Source: an archaeon
Lineage (GTDB): Archaea > Halobacteriota > Syntropharchaeia > Alkanophagales > Methanospirareceae
DNA length: 21,289 nt
Assembly: GCA_030019325.1 (NCBI GenBank)
Contig: JASEFB010000024.1
Span: 1 to 21,289, forward strand
Reading direction: 5' to 3'
Position numbers and translations under genes: made by a program. The notes beneath the pieces were generated by a model, which saw only the letters and a program-made list of their open reading frames with translations, was not told the origin of the DNA and ran no database searches. Below, piece after piece: positions 14,927-21,289 of this stretch (position 1 is the stretch's first letter; each line of letters opens with the position of its first letter).

Positions 14927-15658
14927 TCACAGGGAACTCCAACTTTTGTATGCCGCTTCATACCCCATCTCTATAATCATCTCCACAAATTTCAAATGAT
15001 CTTCCACTAACGCTCTCACCTCTTCTTCCTCCACATATTCCCCGTAGAGGATTTCTCGCTTTATTTTCGCACCTAAGAGGTCTAAAGGCTTGCATGGCTC
15101 GTCAACCACGATTTCTTTTACATGAAAGCCCGACCCAGAAAGAGTGGTTAAGAGCTCCTCTGATGCACCCATACAGATATTCTTCGCTCCTGCTCTACTG
15201 GCTATATACTCCGCTTCACTTCCCACTGATTCTAGTTCGTAATAAATATCGTCTTTCGTAACCTCCTTCCATTCGTCTGCTTCTATCTTGCCTACCCTCG
15301 CTTTTGCCGTTAACAGTAAGATCCTCACTGCGGTATCTCTGGAGAGAACGAGGGACGCATCTTCTTTGTAGCAGTGCAGAACTGTACGAGTAGCTTCCAA
15401 CGACGGTAAGAATTCAAATAATGGTTCAGCCGCTTTATAATCCTGTGTATCTTCCGGCTCCTTCACCAGCCCCAGATCCTTCATCTTCTTTACCACTAAC
15501 TCAGGATCAGCTCCTTCCGCTATCGCCCTCATAAAACCCTCCTGATTTCGGGTGAAATCCATGAAAAGACACTCGTAACCGCCTCTCTTAAGAATCTTCA
15601 CCGCTTTCCCCTTCGAATAGCTCGTATTAACGCTTATTAAATTTGTTAATTCCTTCAT
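14927..15658 (-). CDS. Hypothetical protein in an ABC-2 exporter operon
   Basis: 243 residues from ATG 15658. This start is preferred over the longer open frame to 16099, because that extension lies antisense-like inside the permease gene and its composition (many His and Cys) is unlike a protein. AGAGAG precedes the ATG and the permease stop is 5 nt upstream, so the gene belongs to the ABC operon. The protein is acidic, soluble and helical: KELTNLISVNTSYSKGKAVK, GGYECLFMDFTRNQ, VGSEAEYIASRAGAKNICMG and a Glu-rich YGEYVEEEEVRALVEDHLKF. I do not recognise a family. A role tied to the exporter (regulation, substrate handling) is inferred only from position. Confidence 0.65.
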   Translation of the reverse strand: MKELTNLISVNTSYSKGKAVKILKRGGYECLFMDFTRNQEGFMRAIAEGADPELVVKKMKDLGLVKEPEDTQDYKAAEPLFEFLPSLEATRTVLHCYKEDASLVLSRDTAVRILLLTAKARVGKIEADEWKEVTKDDIYYELESVGSEAEYIASRAGAKNICMGASEELLTTLSGSGFHVKEIVVDEPCKPLDLLGAKIKREILYGEYVEEEEVRALVEDHLKFVEMIIEMGYEAAYKSWSSL

Positions 15659-15663
15659 CTCTC

Positions 15664-16446
15664 TTAAACGATGAGTCTCCGTTTCATCAGGTTCACTGCC
15701 AGTACAAACAATATGAGTGAAACAAGAACAATCCAAGCGAGACTCAGCAATAGAAATCCACTCAGGTTTGCGAGCGTGAGCGCACGGGTTATCCTGACAA
15801 CATGCGTGAGCGGTAGTGTTGCTAAGGCAAAATACTGTATCGGTTCCGGTAGAAGCGCGAGCGGGAAAAAGGTGCCGCTGAAGAGGAACATTGGGGTGAT
15901 AAAGAGAAAGGTGGGATAGTTGAGCGAATTTATATTCGGGGTGATGGCGGTGAAGCACATCCCAATAGTTGCAAAGAGAAAGCCCGCAATAAATGAAAAG
16001 GGAATTATCAGCAGCGATGAGGGCAGTTCGATGAGTCCAAAGGCTGCAATCACCGGCAGCATGATCGTTGCATAGATAAGACTTCGCGTTGCGCCCCACA
16101 GGAGCTCGCCAGTTATCACTTCTTCTATGCTCAGGGGCGTCGCGATTATCGCATCAAAGGTTTTTTGATAATACATTCGCACATACGAGCCGAAGGTGCA
16201 CTCGAAAAAGGACGAATTCATAACCGAAATGGCTATCAGAGCAGGAGCAATAAATTTTACATAGCTGATACCTTCAATAACATCGATATACCTACCCAGT
16301 CCGAATCCAAGCGCAAAAAGATAGAGCAGGGGTTCAAGGAACGGTGGGAGGAAATTCACTTTGTACGTTTTCATAAACACATCTCGATTTCGAAGCCAGA
16401 CCTTCAACACCCTCCTGCTGATTTTTGGCACTGCGAAATAAGACAT
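15664..16446 (-). CDS. ABC-2 type transporter permease
   Basis: 260 residues with six hydrophobic segments, the normal size for the ABC-2 (NodJ/DrrB-like) permease family. After a basic N-terminus (KISRRVLKVWLRNRDVFMKT) come the membrane helices. IIATPLSIEEVITGELLWGA is the family's coupling region that touches the ATPase, and YPTFLFITPMFLFSGTFFPL with LLPEPIQYFALATLPLTHVV is the conserved ABC-2 signature near the fifth helix. It forms the membrane part of an exporter for lipids, polysaccharides or drugs; the substrate is unknown. ATG 16446 has GGGAGTGA just upstream and lies 4 nt after the ATPase gene. Confidence 0.92.
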   Translation of the reverse strand: MSYFAVPKISRRVLKVWLRNRDVFMKTYKVNFLPPFLEPLLYLFALGFGLGRYIDVIEGISYVKFIAPALIAISVMNSSFFECTFGSYVRMYYQKTFDAIIATPLSIEEVITGELLWGATRSLIYATIMLPVIAAFGLIELPSSLLIIPFSFIAGFLFATIGMCFTAITPNINSLNYPTFLFITPMFLFSGTFFPLALLPEPIQYFALATLPLTHVVRITRALTLANLSGFLLLSLAWIVLVSLILFVLAVNLMKRRLIV

Positions 16447-16450
16447 CGTT

Positions 16451-17377
16451 TCACTCCCTCAATTTCTTCCCCGTGAGCTTTAAAAATACATCTTCAAGCG
16501 TGGCGGAACGAGCGGTTATTTGCCCAAGCTCGCATTCCTTTAAAAGCGCGTATGTAATTTCCTGCGGATTATTTGTATAGACCTGCACCCGACCCCCTAA
16601 CACGTCATAGCTCGACGCATTTCGCTCCAAGCATGCGATTACCTTTGGATCATTCTCCGCTTCCACAATATCCGTGCCAATATATTCCCTGACCAACTCG
16701 TCCGGTTTGCCTTGCACCAGGATTTTACCATAATCCATAATCACCAGTCGATCACATAACCGTGCCGCCTCCTCAAGGTAATGCGTGGTTAACACGACCG
16801 TGATACCTTGTGACTGCAAGCTCTTAATTTTATCCCAGATAAGATGTCTCGCCTGCGGATCAAGCCCAATAGTTGGCTCATCCAGGATCAGCATGCGAGG
16901 CGTATTGATAAGTGCTCGTGCAAGTATCAAACGTCGTTTCATTCCACCAGACAACTGTTCAATCAACGTGTCCTTTTTGTGGCTCAGTTGAACAAAATCC
17001 AGAAGCTCAGCTATTATGCGCTCTGCGCTCGTGCGAGGTATATCAAAATAGCGCGAGTACACCATGAGGTTCTCATGGACCGTAAAATCTGGATCAAGAT
17101 TATTCTCCTGCGGCACTACTCCTAAAAGCTTCTTAATTTCTCGCTGGTGTGTACTCACCTCCATGCCAAACACGGTAAGTTTCCCGGCAGTCTTGGGAGA
17201 TACACACTGGATCATCTTCATCGTGGTAGTTTTACCCGCACCATTTGGACCAAGAAACCCGAACACTTCTCCCTCTCCTACCGCAAAGCTCACGCTATCT
17301 ACGGCCACAAACTCGCCAAACTGCTTCGTCAAATCCTCTGCCACAATTACTGAGACAATACAAACCACCACCCTCAC
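16451..17377 (-). CDS. ABC transporter ATP-binding protein (ABC-2/DrrA-NodI type)
   Basis: 308 residues. Walker A GPNGAGKTT (43-51), Q-loop VVPQENNLDPDFTVHENL, signature LSGGMKRRL, Walker B MLILDEPTIGLDP and H-loop VVLTTHYLEEA are all intact. The C-terminal extension (about 230-308, ending ARSATLEDVFLKLTGKKLRE) is the usual DrrA/NodI-type tail. It powers the permease encoded 4 nt downstream. The start is uncertain: GTG 17377 is the longest choice and gives an unusual hydrophobic start RVVVCIVSVIVAEDLTK, while an in-frame GTG at 17344 would begin directly at VAEDLTKQFG. The operon order ATPase, permease, unknown protein is on one strand without gaps. Confidence 0.93.
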   Translation of the reverse strand: MRVVVCIVSVIVAEDLTKQFGEFVAVDSVSFAVGEGEVFGFLGPNGAGKTTTMKMIQCVSPKTAGKLTVFGMEVSTHQREIKKLLGVVPQENNLDPDFTVHENLMVYSRYFDIPRTSAERIIAELLDFVQLSHKKDTLIEQLSGGMKRRLILARALINTPRMLILDEPTIGLDPQARHLIWDKIKSLQSQGITVVLTTHYLEEAARLCDRLVIMDYGKILVQGKPDELVREYIGTDIVEAENDPKVIACLERNASSYDVLGGRVQVYTNNPQEITYALLKECELGQITARSATLEDVFLKLTGKKLRE

Positions 17378-17386
17378 ACTGTGCCG

Positions 17387-17751
17387 TTACATCACAGGTA
17401 GAAGGATAGCCAAAAGACTGCTGATTTTCAAAGCGACCTCTTCGGCGCTCGCTGTATCTCTCCCTGTTACCACCTTATCGGAAACAACGACGCTTTGATC
17501 AACATACGTAGCACCATTCTGCTCCAGTTCATTTATCACTCCTTGATCAGGAAATACGGTAGCTCTCTTACCCTCTAAAACACCCGCCTTTGCAAACCAC
17601 TGGTGATATGCAGATTGCAGCTACAATGTTATCCTTACTGTATGCTTCGGTAACCAACCTTAACTCTACGTCTTCCCAGAGGTATTCCTGCGATCCTACG
17701 CCCCCAACAATAACGATCGCATCGTAAGCCTGCTATAATCTTCCTTTTCAT
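17387..17751 (-). pseudogene. DJ-1/PfpI family protein, deleted and frameshifted
   Basis: A strong ribosome site (AGGAGGTGATGGG) precedes ATG 17751, which reads MKRKIIAG, a normal family start. The frame then breaks. In another frame YDAIVIVGGVGSQEYLWEDV, then AYSKDNIVAAICISPVV follow, the DJ-1/PfpI core with the nucleophile-elbow Cys (AICISP). After about 17600 a third frame reads FAKAGVLEGKRATVFPDQGV, then ATYVDQSVVVSDKVVTGRDT and the C-terminus, stop at 17387. So about 60 residues between MKRKIIA and YDAIVIVGG are missing (junction near 17725-17735) and a single base is lost near 17595. The family includes deglycases, chaperones and amidotransferase-like hydrolases. As written this copy cannot make protein. 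Confidence 0.8.
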
Positions 17752-17806
17752 TTTCCCATCACCTCCTCTCTTTCAAAATCACATACCCTTACATCTATAA
17801 AACTAT

Positions 17807-18484
17807 CTACTCTTTGCGTGCAAGGACGATCTCAATCGGTAAAGCAAACAGGGACATCGAGGTTGTATCAAGGATTTGAAAGCCTGAATCTACCAGCGCA
17901 TTCCGGACATATATGGGACGGCAATCGAGGAACTTAGGGAACCTCCTGTGCCCCCATTCGTACAGTTCTCTCATCCAGTTCCATCCTCCCATCATGGAAA
18001 GGGAGACCACACAAATGCGTCTGTCGCTTCGAAGAACTCTTTTGCACTCTGACAGAACCTTGGGGATCTCTGGCGTGTCGAAGAGTTCTAACGTAAAACT
18101 CATGAAGATCGCGTCCAAGAATTCCGCTTCGAAAGGAAGGTATTCAGCATCACCATGCAGCAGCTTTACTCGTTCTGAAAGTCCCACTTCATTCACCCTG
18201 GCCTGAGTGATGTGAAGCATCCGATGCGAGAGGTCGATTCCATAAACCCTTCCTGATTCGCCGACCGATTGCGCAAGGGCCTGTATGCCATGCCCTGTGC
18301 CAAATCCTACCTCAAGAACAATCTCTCCTTCCTTCACGTCGAGTTTCTGCAAGCCAACATCTCTCGCCTTCTTCTCCCAGATACCCTCTGATAGATCATA
18401 CCATCTGCTGATCCTATCGTAGGTCTCTTGTGCTTCGGCTTTCGATCTTCTGACCCTGCTTATCTCGAGCTCACCGCTTGACAT
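17807..18484 (-). CDS. Class I SAM-dependent methyltransferase (UbiE/Methyltransf_11-like)
   Basis: 225 residues from ATG 18484; an in-frame TTG at 18523 with GGAGG 10 nt upstream is an alternative giving 238. RSKAEAQETYDRISRWYDLS is the usual lead-in. Motif I is IVLEVGFGTGHG, acidic motif II GRVYGIDLSHRML, then LLHGDAEYLPF and FDAIFMSF-like LDAIFMSFTLELF, and finally SECKRVLRSDRRICVVSLSM (post-motif). It binds SAM and methylates a small molecule or lipid/quinone precursor; the substrate is unknown. It is separated from the downstream DJ-1 remnant by about 55 nt. A TATA-like ACTTTATGTA lies upstream within the 270-nt region shared with the gene at 18793. Confidence 0.85.
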   Translation of the reverse strand: MSSGELEISRVRRSKAEAQETYDRISRWYDLSEGIWEKKARDVGLQKLDVKEGEIVLEVGFGTGHGIQALAQSVGESGRVYGIDLSHRMLHITQARVNEVGLSERVKLLHGDAEYLPFEAEFLDAIFMSFTLELFDTPEIPKVLSECKRVLRSDRRICVVSLSMMGGWNWMRELYEWGHRRFPKFLDCRPIYVRNALVDSGFQILDTTSMSLFALPIEIVLARKE

Positions 18485-18651
18485 TTTGATCAATTGCCTT
18501 TCGTCCTGCGGTATTGCACTCAATCAGTCTATCCCTCCACGTTAATATCAGAGCCGCATTACATAAAGTTTTTCCCTTTATGCGCCGTTTTTCAGGTTTA
18601 GTGGTTTTTCCGGTAGGATGCATTAATTGTCAGGGAAAAAACTTTTAAAAC

Positions 18652-18748
18652 TTTTTATAGTACAAAATTATAAAAATAAATGTAGGGAATTTTGATTTAC
18701 TGCTCGTTCTATCCCCTTCCTTTGGGGCTCCGTTTTCGGGAAGTTTTT
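18652..18748 (+). promoter_or_regulatory. AT-rich promoter and structured leader before the 18793 gene
   Basis: TTTTTATAG at 18652-18660 and TTATAAAAATA at 18668-18678 are TATA-like. Between these and the gene are two mutually exclusive short hairpins. One is CCCC/GGGG (18713-18716 with 18724-18727). The other pairs CTTC (18716-18719) with GAAG (18740-18743) around CCGTTTTCGG, and is followed by five T (18744-18748). This could be an attenuator-like leader or a terminator of a short transcript. The pairings are seen; the role is a guess. Confidence 0.35.
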
Positions 18749-18792
18749 CAAAATTCACTATAACAATAAGAGAGTAGGGGAAGAAGATACAA

Positions 18793-19269
18793 ATGCAACT
18801 TAATGAGATATTGGATGCGGTAATATTTAAGGAAGTGTATGAAGAAGTAAAAGTTGAGTGTAAACTCCATTATCATCCATCTGAATTACCAAAGGAAATC
18901 GTAGAAAAAATTAAAACTGATAAAAAGTTTAGGCAGAGATATAAAGAAAAATTAAGTATACTACTCCAAAAACTTGGTCATAAAAATTTAGAAGTAATTA
19001 GCATAAACCCTTCATCTAATAGCCTAGAAGTTAGATATACCGCATATTATCTGGGATGTAGACAATTTCCAGAGATCCATTTAAAAACTCTTTTGGTCTT
19101 CTATGATGAGATGGGTGTGGATATACGTGATCCAGATGTTTTTGATAAAATTGTAGAGAAGGCAAAACGAGATTTAGGAGAAAAGAGGAGGAAAGAAAAG
19201 GAAGAGAGACTCAATCATTTCGCTACGCTCTTTAAACGGGCTATTGAACAGGAATCGGGTAACGAATAA
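18793..19269 (+). CDS. Hypothetical protein, charged, AT-rich gene
   Basis: 158 residues, about a third of them Lys or Glu. I do not recognise it. The N-terminal half (AVIFKEVYEEVKVECKLHYH, then KFRQRYKEKLSILLQKLG) is helical. The middle (LEVISINPSSNSLEVRYTAY, LKTLLVFYDEMG) alternates like beta strands. The last 40 residues are a basic helix (KAKRDLGEKRRKEKEERLNH) likely to be a coiled coil or a nucleic-acid contact. An AGGGGAAGA ribosome site precedes the ATG. The codons are clearly richer in A and T than in the operons to the left, as for the next gene, so both may have been acquired together (inference). Confidence 0.6.
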   Translation: MQLNEILDAVIFKEVYEEVKVECKLHYHPSELPKEIVEKIKTDKKFRQRYKEKLSILLQKLGHKNLEVISINPSSNSLEVRYTAYYLGCRQFPEIHLKTLLVFYDEMGVDIRDPDVFDKIVEKAKRDLGEKRRKEKEERLNHFATLFKRAIEQESGNE

Positions 19270-19405
19270 ATCAATTTTTTATATCTTCGCCCCCATCATC
19301 TGCACTTCTTCATTTACTTCTTTTTAGCCTATCCTTGATTAGCCAAAACTTTTTGAGGTGGTAATTTATTTGATTTTTGGGAACAATAATTGAGCGACTT
19401 AAAAA

Positions 19406-20113
19406 ATGGCTAACCAGAATCTCAAAAAGGTAGTTGAGAGCTACATGGAAAAAGTTCCTGAAGTGAGGGAGTATTGTAATCGCTGCTTAAGAACCGAACG
19501 ATGGAATGGTAGCGTAGTTTTGATGATAGTTGATGCATCCTTCACTTCTCTCGGCTTAAATTACTTTCAGGCAGTTGTGCCAAAAGTAGAAGAATTTAAG
19601 AGGAGATTTATAGATAAAGGGAAGATAAAAACAGTTGAGGATTTGGTAACTGGTGATATTGCGAATCTAAGGGCAGTTTGGAAAAATAGAAGGTCTTGGG
19701 AAGTGGCAAAGAGGATAGCGTCGTATCTCGCTGAGATTAAAAAGGAGATCAAATCAGATGACAGAGAAGCCTTCATCTACTGGGCAAAGAACACCAAGCT
19801 TGAGAATTGGGAAGAAGATCCTGTTGGTAAGATCAAGGGTGTTGGAATAAATACCTTTCAATATTTGAGAATGATGGCAGGGATTGATACCGTGATGCCA
19901 GACAAAATAGTTAAAAGGGTTATAGGGGAGATGTTTAAGCAAGCTGGCTTGACTATGCCAAGTAATGACATTGATTTTATAAAAGAAGTCGAGCATGTTG
20001 CTATGGAAACAGGTTATAGAGCAATAGAGCTTTGCTGGATGACGTGGCTCATTCAATCAGAGGCTGGATCAATCAGGATAGAGAAATATGCTCATCTCCT
20101 GCCGAAGATATAG
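19406..20113 (+). CDS. HhH-GPD-like (DNA glycosylase superfamily-like) protein
   Basis: 235 residues. The recognisable part is GKIKGVGINTFQYLRMMAGI at 141-160 followed by DTVMPDKIVKRVIGEMF. This has the helix-hairpin-helix GVG turn and the downstream Asp with a helix of basic residues, in the order and spacing seen in HhH-GPD base-excision glycosylases (LxGVGxxTA...D.HV.R). In those enzymes an Asp about 20 residues after the hairpin is catalytic; Asp161 or Asp166 would fit. The N-terminal 130 residues are helical, with a Cys pair CNRC at 24-27. There is no iron-sulfur C-terminal loop. It may be a repair or defence glycosylase, or a catalytically dead HhH DNA-binding protein. No strong ribosome site is seen. 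Confidence 0.55.
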   Translation: MANQNLKKVVESYMEKVPEVREYCNRCLRTERWNGSVVLMIVDASFTSLGLNYFQAVVPKVEEFKRRFIDKGKIKTVEDLVTGDIANLRAVWKNRRSWEVAKRIASYLAEIKKEIKSDDREAFIYWAKNTKLENWEEDPVGKIKGVGINTFQYLRMMAGIDTVMPDKIVKRVIGEMFKQAGLTMPSNDIDFIKEVEHVAMETGYRAIELCWMTWLIQSEAGSIRIEKYAHLLPKI

Positions 20114-20126
20114 GATGAATCTGCAA

Positions 20127-20489
20127 TCATACCTCTTCGCAAAAAGGTTTATGAAAAACTATTTTTTCCTCTTTAAAAAGTTCATCTATTATTTCAAATG
20201 TGAGACAGAGATCCAATCTAAGTTCATCTGCTATGTCTGATGCATAGACTTTGTTCTTTCCTTTTATGTATTCTATTATCTCTCTTTTAGCCTCTTCTTT
20301 TGAGATGTTACGGATCTGTATGATTTCCATGCCTTTAAGCTCAGATATTTTGTCTACAATAGCTTCTCTTACCAGGTTTGACCTCGAGCGATACCCGAAC
20401 TTCTCCACCAGACCGTCCAGCTCTTTTATCAATTCTGCATTTATCCTGATTAGCGGTAGAAAAATGCCTTTTGTTTTTATCCTCCCCAT
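20127..20489 (-). CDS. Ribbon-helix-helix transcriptional regulator with C-terminal helical domain
   Basis: 120 residues. The N-terminus FLPLIRINAELIKELDGLVE, then FGYRSRSNLVREAIVDKISE, is a classic ribbon-helix-helix (CopG/NikR-like) fold: a DNA-contacting strand followed by two helices with the SRSxxVREAI pattern. Residues about 65-115 (SKEEAKREIIEYIKGKNKVY, ASDIADELRLDLCLTFEIID) resemble a small winged helix. NikR metal-binding residues are not evident, so the ligand, if any, is unknown. The TATA box at 20511-20520 puts transcription start at or next to the ATG at 20489, implying a leaderless mRNA. A 12-bp palindrome lies between TATA and start, a good site for autoregulation. Confidence 0.8.
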   Translation of the reverse strand: MGRIKTKGIFLPLIRINAELIKELDGLVEKFGYRSRSNLVREAIVDKISELKGMEIIQIRNISKEEAKREIIEYIKGKNKVYASDIADELRLDLCLTFEIIDELFKEEKIVFHKPFCEEV

Positions 20490-20490
20490 A

Positions 20491-20502
20491 ATAAATATTT
20501 AT
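20491..20502. promoter_or_regulatory. 12-bp palindrome between TATA box and start of the RHH gene (autoregulatory operator candidate)
   Basis: ATAAATATTTAT is a perfect palindrome directly upstream of ATG 20489 and 8 nt downstream of the TATA box TTTATATATT (minus strand, 20511-20520). RHH dimers bind short inverted repeats, so self-repression is likely. The AT-richness of the region makes chance palindromes more common. Confidence 0.45.
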
Positions 20503-20641
20503 GTATCACGAATATATAAAACTTGATGCAAGATTATTCTTATCGCATGTATTATCCCATGAATTGGAATTTTGGAGTGATTTCATTGGTGGAGTCGATT
20601 CAGCTCTTCATGCCCCAAAGCTGTTCACCACTCCTTAAAAC

Positions 20642-21289
20642 TCAGATTTCTAAAGTTTCTGCGTTTTTATATTCAGCAGAGATATAAGAAATTCCACTAG
20701 CCGGTTTATAACCTTCAAGCTCTTTAAGAAGCTCATCTACACTTTGATACCTCTCCTCTTTCCTTTTACAGAGACATTTCATAATGATGTGCTCAACGCA
20801 TTTTGAATCAGGATTTATCTCTGATGGTGCAACGGGCTCATCGTTAAGTACATGATTGATAACATCAGCATATTCACCTTCAAAAGGAAGCTTTCCAGTT
20901 ACAAGCTCATAGAATACCACTCCAAGCTGCCATATATCTGTCCTTTCATCAATCCTCCCAAGTATTTGTTCCGGGACTGCGAATTCAGGGGTGAGAGCAG
21001 AAACAGAAAGACTTTTACCCCTCTTTACCTTACTCAACCCCCAATCCGAAATCTTTAGCTTTCCATCCTTGATGAGGATGTTTGAGTGCTTTATATCCGC
21101 ATGCACTATATTCTTCTCGTGGGCATGCTTTAACCCCTTTGCAACCTCATAAATTATTGAAACTGCTTCCTCTACATTTCTCCTCCTATATCCAAGGCTA
21201 CCATTGCATAACTCCATTTCGAGGTATGGAACCGGGTAGATGTTATCCTTCGGCGATCGGGATTCACACCCGACTATGCTGCTACTATC
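20642..21289 (-). CDS. Serine/threonine protein kinase, partial (5' end outside window)
   Basis: The frame is open to the right window edge; about 215 residues are visible, beyond the internal Met at 21217. Upstream of that Met it reads NIYPVPYLEMELCNGSL, the hinge region of a Hanks-type kinase, so the true start with the ATP-binding lobe lies outside. Visible: catalytic loop HADIKHSNIL (HxDxxxxN), metal-binding DWG in place of DFG, activation-segment end AVPEQ (APE-like), and subdomain IX/X DIWQLGVVFYELVTGKLPF. The tail (KPASGISYISAEYKNAETLEI) is short and has no membrane segment. DWG occurs in some bacterial and archaeal PknB-like kinases. The gene lies upstream of the RHH gene on the same strand, with a 152-nt gap in which I see no gene. 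Confidence 0.85.
   Translation of the reverse strand, partial: DSSSIVGCESRSPKDNIYPVPYLEMELCNGSLGYRRRNVEEAVSIIYEVAKGLKHAHEKNIVHADIKHSNILIKDGKLKISDWGLSKVKRGKSLSVSALTPEFAVPEQILGRIDERTDIWQLGVVFYELVTGKLPFEGEYADVINHVLNDEPVAPSEINPDSKCVEHIIMKCLCKRKEERYQSVDELLKELEGYKPASGISYISAEYKNAETLEI

Noticed and set aside
14927..16099. A 390-codon minus frame as one protein.
   Set aside because: Its first 147 codons overlap the ABC permease in another frame and look non-coding; the start with a ribosome site is at 15658.
21257..21272. A T-arm-like TCGGG-loop-CCCGA on the minus strand suggesting a tRNA.
   Set aside because: The loop lacks TTC, no other tRNA arms are nearby, and the bases code for the kinase hinge region upstream of its catalytic loop.
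1..21289. CRISPR arrays, rRNA or tRNA genes.
   Set aside because: No regularly spaced repeats and no recognisable rRNA or tRNA sequence were seen by eye on either strand.

Overview
The window looks archaeal, most likely a euryarchaeon of the methanogen/ANME type (inference). The support is a geranylgeranyl reductase, a UbiA prenyltransferase of the archaeal lipid type, an archaeal glucose dehydrogenase, TATA boxes rather than -35/-10 promoters, and one gene whose TATA spacing implies a leaderless mRNA. Most genes lie on the minus strand.

Layout. 1-2.3 kb: membrane-protein genes, comprising a partial isoprenylcysteine-methyltransferase-like gene, an acyltransferase-3 gene, a second small methyltransferase and a short leftover of a third. 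2.5-5 kb: corA (plus) and a geranylgeranyl reductase (minus), both with readable promoters. 5.1-5.95 kb: a nitroreductase remnant and a small CxxC protein gene frameshifted in a homopolymer. 6-11.1 kb: a tight minus-strand operon (in transcription order: oxidoreductase remnant, glucose dehydrogenase, GH15 glucohydrolase, lipoprotein, UbiA prenyltransferase, CxxC protein). It would release glucose and oxidise it, and it carries lipid and envelope genes downstream. 11.1-12.4 kb: an IS110/IS1111-type element. 12.4-14.2 kb: a flavin reductase remnant, a PKD-domain fragment and a thioredoxin. 14.2-17.4 kb: an unknown plus-strand gene, then an ABC-2 exporter operon (ATPase, permease, unknown 243-aa protein). 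17.4-18.5 kb: a DJ-1/PfpI remnant and a SAM methyltransferase. 18.8-21.3 kb: a visibly more AT-rich end with an unknown protein, an HhH-GPD-like protein, a ribbon-helix-helix regulator and a Ser/Thr kinase running off the edge.

Two things stand out. First, the IS element has inverted repeats near both ends and a roughly 190-nt non-coding right end. That end folds by eye into two stem-loops, each with an internal loop and an inner GCGG/CCGC hairpin. A 10-nt stretch in one internal loop is identical to the sequence across the right boundary of the element. This is the expected architecture of a bridge (guide) RNA of the IS1111 group. Second, an unusual number of genes are broken. The nitroreductase, flavin reductase and DJ-1 remnants each lost an internal block and are out of frame. 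UbiA and the CxxC protein carry single-base shifts. An oxidoreductase is cut by the IS, and a PKD protein has lost its 5' end. The block deletions suggest real decay, but the single-base shifts could be sequencing errors.
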